A stretch of 64,000 nt of DNA from assembly GCA_036674765.1 (NCBI GenBank), contig JARVKI010000028.1, positions 62,001 through 126,000 of the forward strand, given 5' to 3'. This document shows positions 1 through 11,847 of the stretch, piece after piece. The DNA comes from Seiridium cupressi (lineage: Eukaryota; Ascomycota; Sordariomycetes; Amphisphaeriales; Sporocadaceae). The stretch's first letter is position 1, and each line of letters opens with the position of its first letter. The position numbers were made by a program, and so were the translations under genes. Below the pieces are notes generated by a model that was given only the letters and a program-made list of their open reading frames with translations, had not been told where the DNA came from and searched no databases.

Positions 1-3000
1 GAGCAACCTGTATTTCGAAGGCAAACAATATCCAGTGATGGAGTTTTCATACTCAGGTACATGCATATCTCAACATCAAATGTGTCCATGTACACAGACA
101 GACTAGCGTTTACATTCATCTGACCAGAATAGACCATAAGTACTCAGTGCATGACTTATCACAAACAGTACCCGGTGCGAGCATAAACCTTCATAGGTGA
201 TCTCTTTACAAAAAAAAATTCGGTGCAATGAATGAGTCAATACTCGCACCGCTATATCAAGTGTTGCCACTGGTTGTGCTAAATCATTCCGGCCATGGCT
301 TCTGGCTCGGAGGGGGGTCGGATCCGTTAAAACATCGTCATATGCGGGATGAAGCTTGTTCTGCGTGCGATGATGTCGCCATGCGTCGAGCCTGCTAGCG
401 CTGCGAATGGCGATCGTCAGGGGTAACAATTGACGATCCGGAGAAGAGAACCAGACTCTTGGAACACCAATTAGCGATCGGTTTTGGAAAAGGGTTTTCC
501 AACTACGTATCACGCAAACACGGCAACAAGTGCAACCACAGGTGACTGTCGTTTACCCCTGGAAAGCTTTGACGTCAGGTGTCGGTTGGCGTTCTCGAAT
601 CATTCGCGACAGGGCAAAGTTGAAAGGGAAAAAATTATGAAGCAGCCTCCCCTAGCTCTCTGAAATGACATGCTAGCATGCCCCCCCTGGCACGGATATT
701 ACCTGCAATCATGCAGCGCCCTTGGCCCGTTCTGTCATAACGCCTTCATTGGCAGCTGGGCCAGCGTGCTCCTGGACCCGTTCCTGCGCACGTGGGCCCC
801 ATTTCCGGAAGCCTCCCGCGAACCCCAGGCCCTCGTCTTCTGGGACCAGGTTACAGGTTAGCAGCCCGCTTGGTGTGTTCGCTGATTCCTTTGCATACGA
901 GCGAGCCAAGGACCTTGGCTCAGCACAGTAAGCCACGGCCCAGAGGGGAACGGTGCTAAACTTTGCCCAGGGCTACTGCCTTTTGCAGGAATACAGCATC
1001 AACAAGGCCCATATCCTGCACAGTAGCGGAGTGTATGCGCTGTCGTCAACTTCTCACCGTCAATTCCTCACCGCTATGCTCTGGGCTTCAGCGCTCTTTA
1101 GGGCCTCACCGCATCGACAAAATCCCCTGTTGCCCTTGTGGAAGTGGCAGCCAGCGACAGGCATTCAGGGCATCGCTTCTGCACTGTGGTCCAGAGCCCA
1201 GTCGAAGGGAACGCTGATCCTTTCGGCGGGGCAACGACCCCTCGCACTGGGTCTGATGGAGACGATAGTTTCCAAAAATCCACCCAGTGCTCAAGGTTGC
1301 CGGTATTGGGGCTAGAATCGTGACACGAAACCGACTCACGATATGCCGCGGCCCCGCTATGCCGTCGGCAGAGACGACATACCTAGTCCGCCTAGCATGG
1401 CTCGGATGCTTTGTTGACTCTCACCAAGGTGGATAACTTCGTCTGAGCTATCATGCCGCGCTCCTGGGTGCTATGTACTGTAGCTGGTAGTTGCCGATAG
1501 GGACAAAAGGCGGTGATGGTGGCTGGATGTCCAACCTTCTTGGCCACAAAGTTTTTTTTTTATTTTATTTTTTTAGTTTTTTTTTCCGCTGGTGAGGGAG
1601 TCTCAACTGAGTGGTATCTAGGGTTATGGGTTAATGTGTCACTTGTGGTGGTTTCGCGACTGTTGCTACTGTAGGATGAATCATTCATTCATCAAAGCGT
1701 GAAACGTAGATGACGAGAAATTCCCAATTTTAGGGCTGTCATCGTCCCATCAAAAACCTGGAAAGATGGCCTTATCTCGATGTGGGAACTTCTAGAAGGG
1801 TGATTCCACTTGGTAAGTACGTCTAGGAGCCTCCGGATGTTGTCCCGTCGACTAGCTCGTGTCATCGTTAAAGGGGGCTGCTATTCCCAAACTGACCAGG
1901 TGGGATGCCGAACGGACGTAAATTTGGAAATTTCAACCCGTATCGTCCCGTCAATACTGTACAAAAGAAATGGAGTTTATGGATGACCCTGGACAATAAT
2001 ACATGAAGGGATTTTCATGGCCCGTACTAAAAACCCCGGTACAGTATCTTAGATACGTTCTTGCCTAGCGGTATTGTCTGCACAAGACCTGTCAATGCTT
2101 TCAGGAGTGTGCTCTGTTGTCAAAAAGCGGCGAGCCGCTCGGGAGGGCCCGCCGCATGAGTAGATCCCGTCTTGATGATCAGATTACTCAAGAGTGTCGA
2201 GTCAGCATGCTATGCGATAGGTATGAAGCGATACGCCGAGTATTGAGAATAGACACAGGTTCGATCCAAGTCTGGCAAGTGGGGGCATGGGTCGATTTAA
2301 AGCTCAGAATTGGAGTTGATGCGCTTTCCGACTGCTTGGTAATGTAGTGAATGGTATGCAGTATGCGACCCCATAGTACCTACACTCCTCTGGGGTGTGA
2401 ATCTACGGCCACGACCTACAATTCTATGACCTCGTCTAACTACCTAGGTAGACTTTTTTTCGTCAGAATAACAACAACAAGACTTAATATGTTACTGGGT
2501 ATTCACCTTACGATATAAAAGCATTTCTTGAAGAAAAGCAATTACTTTTAGCAATCTCTTTGAGCATTTTCTTCGCAACTCTACTTTATCACATCCAGAA
2601 ATAGTACATTCATTATACCAACACACTACATGCTGGCTGTCACTTCCAGAAGCAATACAGGCCACGAGCTCAAGCCACTCTACTCTACACCGACGTGGCA
2701 GTAACAGAACTAGCTAGCAAACTTACACCCCGGCAGAGTGTAGGTAGTTTCCCATGATACTGCGTACTCAGGATAGATACTATCCCCGTGAAGTACCCCC
2801 GCTGATTATGGATGCGGTTTTGGATGGCACAAGTACTTTGTTCAGCGACCCTGGGCATACAGTGGCTTGACTGAGCACAGGGAATTGTCGACTTTTGGTG
2901 GTTGATAATTATGTTGTCGCATGACCCTCGTTGACCCCTCATTCCCTAGACGATGGCCGAGTTTCGTGATGTTCCCCGCTCACATGCCTGTCGAAGGAAT

Positions 3001-4830
3001 GGTTTACCCCTCATTCAAGCTCACAAAGTTCACGACTATTGTTAGACAAGCAGTCTAGTCTCCATCACGTTCATGGCAGTCATGACACAATCGACACTGT
3101 TTCCAATAGGGCATATTGGGTGCTAGCAGGGCCAGTTCTCCGGAAATGAGGCCGCAACATCAAGGAGGGATCGCAATATGGATTGATGAGATGTGTGGTG
3201 TTATGACCTTGGATGTGTCCACCTCGAATTGGAAGACTTGGAACCTTTGTTGTGGGGTATCTAAGGGAACACATTGTGGCAGGCATAGGTATTATTATGG
3301 CGACTTGGATATTACTGGTTGCGTTGGTCTCGCACGCACCAGCCTCATTCTTGGAGGGCTGCATGTGCTCCATTGTCGCGCATGAGCACGCAGCATAGGT
3401 TCTCATGCAGGTGAGCTAATCGTAGTTTGTTGAACACCGACCCCGTAAGTTCAATACAACCTGTTTTCGGACGCCGTTTTGCTGTGCAGATGCAGTCGGC
3501 GCCTCGGCCATGGCAGGAGATACCTAGTGCGCGAAGATGAACATGACCTCCCGTTGGGGCCGGCCGTAAATATGGGCATAGTGTTTGCAGATAGAGCGAG
3601 GTCCGCATACTATGGAGTCTTGGTCCTATCTCAACCCGAACCCAATCCGCACTTTGCACTGCCATGCTGTGCGGCCACAGCAGAGCCTACTGAGGCGGCG
3701 CGACATGGCACATTCATTGCTCGATGGCAGAGTTCAAAAAAAGCAGCAGGCCGCAGCGTGAACCTAACCCTGCTTGGACGCAATGAAAGAGATTTTCAAC
3801 CGAAATAAGAAAAAGCACTGTCTCGGATGGGTGGGAGTGTCGAGGAGATGAAGGGCGGCCACCCTGCTGGCCTGTAATGAAATGACAGACATTGCGATTG
3901 CTATTAACGGAAATAGTCGATCCTGGGCCAGAGTGAGAGGTGGGTTTTCGCACCCAGCACCACTGCACCAAAGGCCGCGGGGAGCAGCCGTGAACCCGTC
4001 GGCCGGTTCGAGGGCTAAAACAGCAATCCGTCTACGCCGGCCACTGGCAACCCCGCTTAGGATTAGGGGAGCACTGCAACGGACTGGGAACCTACAGTAG
4101 GTGAGTGAGCGAGTACCTACTTTAGCAGTTGCGCCTTCGAGGGCAAAAAGAGCTTAAATGTAAGCCATCAAATGCGAATGCGCCGAGCATGGCAGCAGCA
4201 GTCATAACAATACAAAAACACCGACATCGCCTCTTGAACGTGCGCGATCTTGACCGACTGGTGGATTGACTGGTTGATAGTGTGTGCGTGACCTTGAGGC
4301 GACGCGTTGGCAATGTATGAGAGGCTGGAGCAGCTCTGGCGACAGGGACGCTCCGGTGGTAGCCAACCGGTCAGTGGCAGTTCGGACTGGGGGTGGCAGG
4401 CTGCGAGTCTTGGTAGGCTGGCGCACAACCTCGACGTGGGTGTGATGTCGACGCAGTTCTCTGGCAGTGACAGTTGACGCATTCGAGACTAAGCCGAACG
4501 AGGCCTGTCGCTGCTTTTGCAGGCCTGGCCGGTGGATGTCACTTGACACTTCTGGTGCTGGCAGTCGATAAAAACACGGACTGGCTCGATGTGGTGTCGT
4601 GGACGTGTCCCACTAGCTTTGGAGTCAAGGTTGGCAGTTGGTAGGTGCGTGTGCCTGCGCTCGGTTAGTGAGCGATTGTTGCTTGGGTTCCGTCTCCAAT
4701 TCGCACGGCCTGCGCTGTCTGCCCCGCTCCCATCACGAAAGCTCAGGTCGCCCAGGAACTGCTTAGCTCTCAACCCAAGCATCCTTCGCCGCCATCAGCA
4801 CTTTACGCGGGTGCTCAATACGGTGCCGAT
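1..4830. other. Gene-poor region, no gene recognised
   Basis: I see no coding region that I can support here. Open frames are short, overlap on both strands and match no family I know. A T-rich tract lies at about 1551-1586. No terminal repeats, transposase or reverse transcriptase motifs were seen. The right part probably holds promoter sequence for the transcription factor gene that follows. Confidence 0.55.
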
Positions 4831-5712
4831 ATCTCGTGCTCGCCTTTGACCTCATCCGCGAGTTTTCACACTGTCCCGCCATCTGGCCAAGTTGCACCAT
4901 CTTCCGTCGCCTAGCCGTCGCCATCGCACCCGCGAACCCCCAGCTCCAACCCCACCCCTTCCATCTCGCACGTTGGCCGTCGCTGGGCATTCCTCCATCG
5001 GCTCGCGATTCGTACTGGGTGAGTCTCCGTTTCCTCATGTCCGCCATAATCTGACGCCAGGTACTCTCCCGGCGCGCACTGTGACAACTCCCTTTCTCAG
5101 TTGTGCTGTGCAAGTGCACACTGCACTCTGCGAAGCTGCGCGCCCCCCCAAACCCGCTCCTCCCTCCCTCTCCCAAAGTTTTGTCCCTCTTTCCCCTCCT
5201 TTTTTTCCCATTCCCTATTTCCTCATCATCCATCGACCCCTCCTCACAGCAGTCAAATACCCATCGCATCGCGACAAGATTCACTTGCGCCGCCTCTCAG
5301 TAGTCGTGCGCCCTTCTCGGATACCCAGCGTATCGAGAACTAATTTCTGGCTTAGGCCACTACACTTTAATCACACCTCATTCCATGACCCGCATATCGA
5401 TACAAATGACCAACCATACACAGTTCAGTCAAGAAGACACACTTTAAATCCCACGGGAGCGCGTGTGCGAGCGAGGAGAGAGCTACGAGAAGAGCAGTAC
5501 CAGTAGCCAGACGATACTCAACTATCGGTCTGTGACCATCATCTACCATCACCACAACAAGATTCGCATCAGCGCCGCTGCCATTGCCGATCCCAGCCTA
5601 CCGGTCCAGTAGAACAACCGAAAAGAGAGCTAGATAGCTTCAGTCCCTAATTGCTTCTATTTTTCGATTATACGGACCAGACAGTGCCCACGTCAACCAG
5701 CGACGATTCACG
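4831..5712 (+). promoter_or_regulatory. Promoter and pyrimidine-rich 5' leader of the C2H2 factor gene
   Basis: The stretch is C/T-rich, most strongly at about 5100-5265, as is common just upstream of or within fungal transcribed leaders. A possible leader intron starts with GTGAGT at 5019 and could end at the CAG at 5098-5100. Long open frames across it are low-complexity Pro/Ser/Arg/His and are probably not translated. The transcription start is not visible from sequence alone. Confidence 0.45.
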
Positions 5713-8499
5713 ATGCCTGCCGCCAACGTAGCAGTCGCCCCCGCGACGTCCGCCGCATCAACACCGGCCGCTCGCAAATCTTCAGTTGCAGGATCGCAAC
5801 CAGAGAGGAAATACAAGTGCCAGTTCTGCGCCAGGGCCTTCAGTCGAAGTGAACACAGGAGTAGACACGAGCGATCGCGTAAGTGGCCTTCCATCATCTC
5901 ATCCCTCCATGGCTGGTGTAGTTGGAGAACGACCAACCCCTCCTGTTTTCCGTTGGGTTCGCACCAAAGAGCTACACGGAAGTCGTGTCGCTACCCCTCA
6001 ACACCATGAGTGGTATCACGCGACGCGCATTCGCGCAGCATTATACAAGCCATCGTCTCGTCCCACCCATGCACCCACCAAATGCACATCGCTAACCGTA
6101 TTTTTTTGTACAGACACCAAGGAGCGTCCGTTTAAGTGCATGAAGTGTCGCAGCACCTTTGTGCGACGTGACCTTTTATTGCGCCATGATCGAACCGTGC
6201 ATGCAAAGGATGGAGGCGTTCCTCTCCACAGCGACGGCAAACGTCGTGCCGGTCCTAAGGCCCCCCGCGCCGTCGGTGGTCCTTCCAAATCATCGATCGC
6301 TCTTGACAACGCCACCCTCGAGCAGCTTGAGGCCAGCAGTGAAGGCAACTTTGATGTGGAAACAGCCGCCATGTTGATCACCGATCTTCAGCACAAGACC
6401 GCCATGCGCAACAGCGAGATCCCGTTCGAGGCCACTTCAGGAATGCCAGGAATGGCCTATCCGCAAAACGACACACCCATGATGGATTCGACCGTCAGCT
6501 TCCCGCCGCCTCCCTCAGATGTTCTATCGCGAGGAGACGTTCCTTGGGACAGCTTCATCACAGAGCCAAAGGCGCATTCCATCATTTCCACTGGTTCCTA
6601 CCACGACCAACAGTCTCTTGCTTCTGTGAGTACCGCCTACGCCCAGGTCAAACCTAGTACCCGGCTGCCACCCATCTCCAATGCCGCTCAGACTTGCAAT
6701 GGTCTCGTTCCCGCCTTGCAGTCTCTGATCAACTCGCTCCCCTCTCCTTCCCTTGGCTCCTCTTCTGCCTCCGCCTCTACTGCTCCTACATCGCCTCTCC
6801 TGTCCCGAAGCGTGGAGTCCTTTACTGATCCATCCAAGGCCGCCAACTCCAGGGCTCCCCAGGTACTCAGCGATGATGAACGGAACAGGATCTTGGACAA
6901 CATCCGGGTACACGACAGCGAACGCGCCATCCCCGACGGCTTCCGGGTTCCCAACCTGGCTTGCTTGAATCGCTATCTGTCGACGTACTTCAACTTGTTT
7001 CATCATCATCTCCCGTTCTTGCACCCCGCTTCTTTCAGGCCCACTGAGGTGTCGCCGGCACTCTTGCTCGCCGTTCTATCCATCGGTGCGCTCTATGCTT
7101 TCGATCAAGACCAGGCCTACCTGATGCACATCGGATCCAAGGTGCTCGTGAATCAGTTCCTGCAGAACAAGGAGAACTTCAGCTCCCGGAAATGCCCTCT
7201 TTGGACCATGCAGAGCTCTTTGCTCAACATGATCTTTGCTAGTTGGAGTGGCGATCCCAAGGGTCTGGAATGGGCTTGCTCCATCAAGAGCCTTCTCGCC
7301 AATATGGTTGCCGGCAATCGCTACGAGCTGAAACTGCGAAACGACTCCCGTGCCGGCGTCCTGCCTACGCGCGCAGAGTGGGTTGAAGATGAAGGTTGCC
7401 GTCGTACTTACTACGCGGTTTACATTTTCTTCGGCTTGCTCACAATGTCGTACAATCACACTCCAGCAATCAGCTTCAATGAGTTTGAAGACCTGCAGCT
7501 GCCGTCATCGGAAGGCCTCTGGAACTCCAAGGTCACCGAAGAGGAGGCTTGGCAAGAGCAGCTCAAGACATCTCCTGTCGTCACATTCATGGATGCCCAC
7601 GACAACCTCTTCCAGGGCGAGACGTTGAAGTATAGTGCCTTCGCGACGCGTGTCATGATCAACGCCTTGTTCCTCGAGGTTTGGTATCACAAGCGCAGCC
7701 CTGAGGCTTTGCAGGATGTCGTAACCGAGTACAAACTCAGACTCGCTCTCGAGACTTGGGAGAAATCCTTGGATCTTTGCGAGCCTGAAGCCGACTCGGT
7801 CCCGCTCAGTGCCCCATACAAAGGTCACCCTCTTATCTTCAACGCTCGAGCCATGTTCCGCAACGCGCGGGCACGCCTCGAGGTTGATCTCAAGACGGTT
7901 CAAGAGGCACTTCGTTATCACGATCCTTACGAGGTAGCCGCTACCATGTCTTCGGCACGTGACCGAGTCAAGCGTTCCGGGGAGATGCTCAAAGTCATTG
8001 AGGAGTGCTACAACTGCATCGAGACGGCTGTTCGCCAGGGAGTCCGGTGGGTTGCTCGCACGTCCCCAACCAACTGGAGTGTTGAACATCCTCTCTGTGG
8101 CATGGACCTTATGATCATCCTCACCTTGTGGCTTTACCGTCTGGAACATGACGAGGAGCCCGCATCTGAGGAGGAGGGGGCCATGTACATGAAGATTCGC
8201 TCCCTGTTTGAGAACGAACCGGATAATCCTCCTACTTCTCAGCTAAGCTCCGTTGTCGCAAACCTGTGGGGTGCGATATTGTCCGAGGTAGTTGTGTGGG
8301 GGTAAGTGAAGAATTTCCAATCACTCCTGTCGTGTGCACATAAGCTAACATGTGGTGCAGAATCACTAGACTCATGGGAGAGTCTTTCCACCTCCATGCC
8401 CAGGCACTCATTGGCTACGTGGATGATGTTGAGGCGTCGTCGAACGTATCGACGCCATCAATGATATCCCAGGGCGCTGATGAGGATAGCGTGTACTAA
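5713..8499 (+). CDS. C2H2 zinc-finger transcription factor with fungal-specific regulatory domain
   Basis: Three exons, 5713-5878, 6114-8301 and 8361-8499, encode 830 residues. Two tandem C2H2 fingers lie at the N-terminus: C36-x2-C39-x12-H52-x3-H56 and C64-x2-C67-x12-H80-x4-H85, joined by an HTKERPF linker. The first intron (235 nt) interrupts the codon of H56, so only this splice restores finger 1; that fixes the intron precisely. The C-terminal half looks like the fungal-specific transcription factor domain (PF04082 type), with typical text such as the LPFLHPASF stretch and the later RRTYYAVYIF stretch. The middle is Ser/Pro-rich. The plan resembles AmdX/ADR1-like nuclear regulators, but I cannot name the target genes. 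The ATG at 5713 is the first in frame before the fingers. Confidence 0.9.
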
Positions 8500-10182
8500 A
8501 ACATATTGATGAGATCACGATTTCTTTTGCATCGATTTCCTTAGGGGTGATGGTGGATTTCCTTGGCATATACCTCCAGAGTTCGTGCTTTTGCGTGTCG
8601 TTTCTGGTCGGACCGGCGTGACGGGGGCTGAAACGGAGTTTCGATCTCATTGCACTTCTCTGTTTGTCGCGTCTGCATTCACGGTCACTGGTAATCAGGG
8701 AGGCTCGGTTGGCAGCCTAGGCTCCTTATGATCTGGTGGGGGGGAAAACGTCAGCGCCGTATGCGCACTTAATGTGTGAAGCAAATGGTGGCTGGTCCAT
8801 TTCGGAATTCCCTTTCCCCTCTGTTCTATTAGCTACGGCACCATATTGTGTTTAATTGCTGTTGCGATTCCTGCGTCTGCTTTCTCGCCGTCTTTCAGAT
8901 ACCTTGTTCGAGTTACCCCGCATCACCCTTTTCCTTGACGCGACTTGTCTAAACCTTTCCTTCGAAGGCCAGGCTTGGTTGAATTTCTAATGCGATAGAT
9001 GGCAATGGGAACTGGAATGCACACAAGCCTGGCGGCTTTGGAGGTGGAGGCGCGAACAAATTGATTTTCCCAAGTTGGTCTGCTGGGATATGGGCCTTCC
9101 GACTGTATAGATATTTCGCGTCTGAATTGCATCACATCTCTTTTATACCCAAACGTCCAACTAAGTGTGACCACCCTATCGGTGACCAAGTTATCATCTC
9201 GCATGCTTGTGTGAAACATTGTTGGGTGAGAGCAGTCATTTTAGTGGACGCCTGAGCTGACACCGTGGGCTTGTATCTTGACTGCATGTTCTCAGAACGG
9301 CCTACCCTACCAAACCTGCCGGAATTTATCACCATGGGCGATCAGTACTTCAAACATTAACATGGCTGCCTATAATGCTGTTCCCTTGCTCTAAGCGTAC
9401 CCGAAGTCTCTCAGGCGTGTCAAAGTAAAGTCGAGATTGTTGCATCATAAAAATGAACAGACAAACAAAATCCTGGAACGCTGAACGGGAGCGTTGACGC
9501 TATGATGCATATGGGCCGTAATTTATCGGCCTCTCCTTTATGTCGCTCGGGATAAGAGGCAAGTCGCCACAGCAAATTAGTACGGGCTCAGATCACAGGA
9601 TGTCCAGACAGGAACCTGCGTGACTGATCAATTTGCACCCCTCCTTCCGTTCAACAGGAACCGCTTCCTGAGCCATTGGCCGTGGAAAACTTCTCGAGTG
9701 ACTGATGTACACCTGGGACGGTAAGGTCTTTGCCATACATAGCGTCTACCTTGGACTAAGAGGTCATTCGTTCCATCCAAACAGTTTCCGGTTCACCAAA
9801 TCTTTTTGCCTTATTCAGAATCCGACGACCCTGATCGCTGAACCGGAGAGAAACACAGATATCCATACATGATTACCTATGGTGCGACAAAGGTGTACCC
9901 CCACTAGGCTCGTGACTTGCTGACTGTCTCACAAGCTTGCGGGCAGCTACCCGCCTTTACCCTTGCTTATTTCCGTTCTCCGGCGTCCTCCTGTTTGATA
10001 CGTTCCGTTTGGAAGTGAGTGGAGGGGGAAAACTTTGAGATCCTTCGCTGTCTTCTTCTGTTGATCAGTGACTGAATCCGTGATGAGTCCTGCTGGACCT
10101 AGTTGTTTGTTGTTAGCCTTTGGTGCTGGGCTAATCGTTGTAATGACTTATTTACGATAGTGCCGTCGCTCCTATTCACACC
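8500..10182. other. Intergenic region
   Basis: This holds the 3' end of the transcription factor transcript and the promoter of the GH16 gene. I saw no further coding region, RNA gene or repeat. A short open frame from the ATG at 10082 would encode a hydrophobic 25-residue peptide before a stop. It is out of frame with the GH16 start and may be chance or a small upstream ORF. Confidence 0.5.
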
Positions 10183-11451
10183 ATGAAGAAGAATCCATGG
10201 GAAAAAATTGCCAACATCTTGACAACCTTACTCGGCCTCGATGTCGTGGGACATGTCACCGCGGCCTGCGAATGCGGCTATTCAATAACCACTGGGGACG
10301 AGCTCAGCACAGAGGTCTTCACAGACATTCTCGAGTCTGACTTTGTCCATCTCGACTATACAAGGTCGGACAACAAGAAAAAGATATGGGCGACGCAGGT
10401 GTATAAAAGCAATGCTACGGCGGCGCGCTCGGTCTATGGAGAGTGGTTCACCACTTCCAACGTGGAAGGGAATACTATCACAGATATGAACACCTGGACG
10501 GAAGACGGGCCAGACAGGAGAGATGCAGGACTGGCGCTCAGAGTGGGCAGCGTCGTTGCGGACGGAATGGTGCAGAACGGCCAGGTGGCGACGACAGACG
10601 AGGAGTATTTCCATGGAAGCTATAGGGCCAGCACCAAGGTCTCTGCGGTCGAAGGGACGTGTACAGCTTTTTTCTGGGTGCGTGACCTGATCATTGGGGG
10701 CCATCTACGATGACACCATCCTCGACAGCCGAGTCACAAGTTCGGGGGAGTCGATGCTGACAACACCACGCAGTACTTCAACGACACGCAAGAAATTGAT
10801 CTGGAGTTCCTCTCCCGAGAGTTCGTAGCCCACGACTCGACCTACCCCGTGAACTTCGTCCTACAGACACGACAGTCCAAAGCCGCCGGCTACGATGCGA
10901 CAAAGACGGGCAGCTGGACCAGGTCCAACCTCTCCTTCGACCCCACGGCAGACTTCCATGAGTACCGCTTTGACTTCCTCCGCTCCCGGGTGTTATTCTA
11001 CGCAGACAATAGCCTGTTAGCCAGCATGAATGCCAGCACAGGCGGGGTCCCCAGCACGTCGGGGAACCTTGTCCTGAGCCACTGGAGCAACGGCAATGCT
11101 GGCTGGAGCGGGGGACCACCGACCGAAGATGCCACGAGCGTGGTGCGCTACGTGAAGGCATACTACAATTCGTCCTCGGAGGTGCGGCGGGGGGACTTCG
11201 AGGCTCGGTGCCAAGATCCCACGAGACAGAGAGCGGTGTGTGAGGTGCCAGAGGGCAACGCGACGTTCTTCTTCATGTATAAGAACAACATGACAGTGAA
11301 CGAGACGACGTATGGAGGCTCCGGGTCTGGTGGTGGAGATGGAAGTGAGAACGAGGGCGGTGTTGGAACATTCGAGATGAGGAGCAGACCTGGATCTATC
11401 TTGGGGTTTTATATATCGCTAGGGACAATCCTGTGGCTTTGCGGGTTATGA
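10183..11451 (+). CDS. GH16 family glucanase, secreted and probably GPI-anchored
   Basis: Two exons, 10183-10677 and 10774-11451, give 390 residues. The GH16 catalytic signature E-I-D-L-E is present at residues 172-176; by family knowledge the first Glu is the nucleophile and the last the acid/base. The fold is a concanavalin A-like jelly roll acting on beta-1,3 or mixed beta-1,3/1,4 glucans. The N-terminus has a moderately hydrophobic stretch that could be a signal peptide, several N-glycosylation sequons follow, and the protein ends with a Gly/Ser-rich segment and a hydrophobic tail typical of a GPI signal. It lies tail to tail with the GH64 glucanase. Exact substrate, and whether it is a hydrolase or a wall transglycosylase, cannot be told from sequence. 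The start could lie further upstream if there is a leader intron. Confidence 0.85.
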
Positions 11452-11847
11452 AGTGAATAAAAAGGGTCCCTCAAGCTGGAAAGGGGCATATGGCGTTTGG
11501 TGCAGCTGTTTGCATTGTTATGATTTTCCAAATCTGGGGATTGGACTCAGGGATGATCATGTAAATCTAAAGAAAATCAAAGGTGGTCTACAGTATCCCA
11601 CTGTCCCTGTGAAGAGACACGAATTGTTAGCAAGTTGAGTTTATGCATAATGTATCATGGGAAAAGTGCTGCCCTTACCCGGGCGCCTCTATGCAAATTC
11701 TAGCGACAAGAAGGAACGATATCCAACCATAAATCGGACGACCAAGCCCCGCGATATGATTTCCCTTACACCCAACAAGGTATCATGCGACAAAATGAAA
11801 TGAGAAACCTCCGGGCAAGAAATAACAAGTAACAGAGATTCAACGTC
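11452..11847. terminator. Shared 3' region of two convergent glucanase genes
   Basis: This 396-nt stretch separates two converging genes and must hold both 3' untranslated regions and poly(A) sites. The AT-rich text after 11451 fits fungal 3' ends. No gene seen. Confidence 0.4.

Noticed and set aside
1620..1640. TAGGGTTATGGG, telomere-like
   Set aside because: Only a single imperfect TTAGGG-like unit, no tandem array.
2258..2267. GGTTCGATCC, a match to a tRNA B box
   Set aside because: No A box at the right distance upstream and no cloverleaf can be folded around it by eye.
3213..3398. 61-residue frame with a hydrophobic stretch
   Set aside because: Too short, overlapped by other frames on both strands, and no match to a family I know; kept only as a remark on the gene-poor region.
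4892..5506. 204-residue plus-strand frame before the transcription factor
   Set aside because: Pro/Ser/His/Arg low complexity from a pyrimidine-rich leader; overlapped by another long frame on the minus strand (4763-5284); no family text.
7505..8149. 214-residue minus-strand open frame
   Set aside because: Lies entirely antisense to the regulatory domain of the C2H2 factor and has no recognisable motif.
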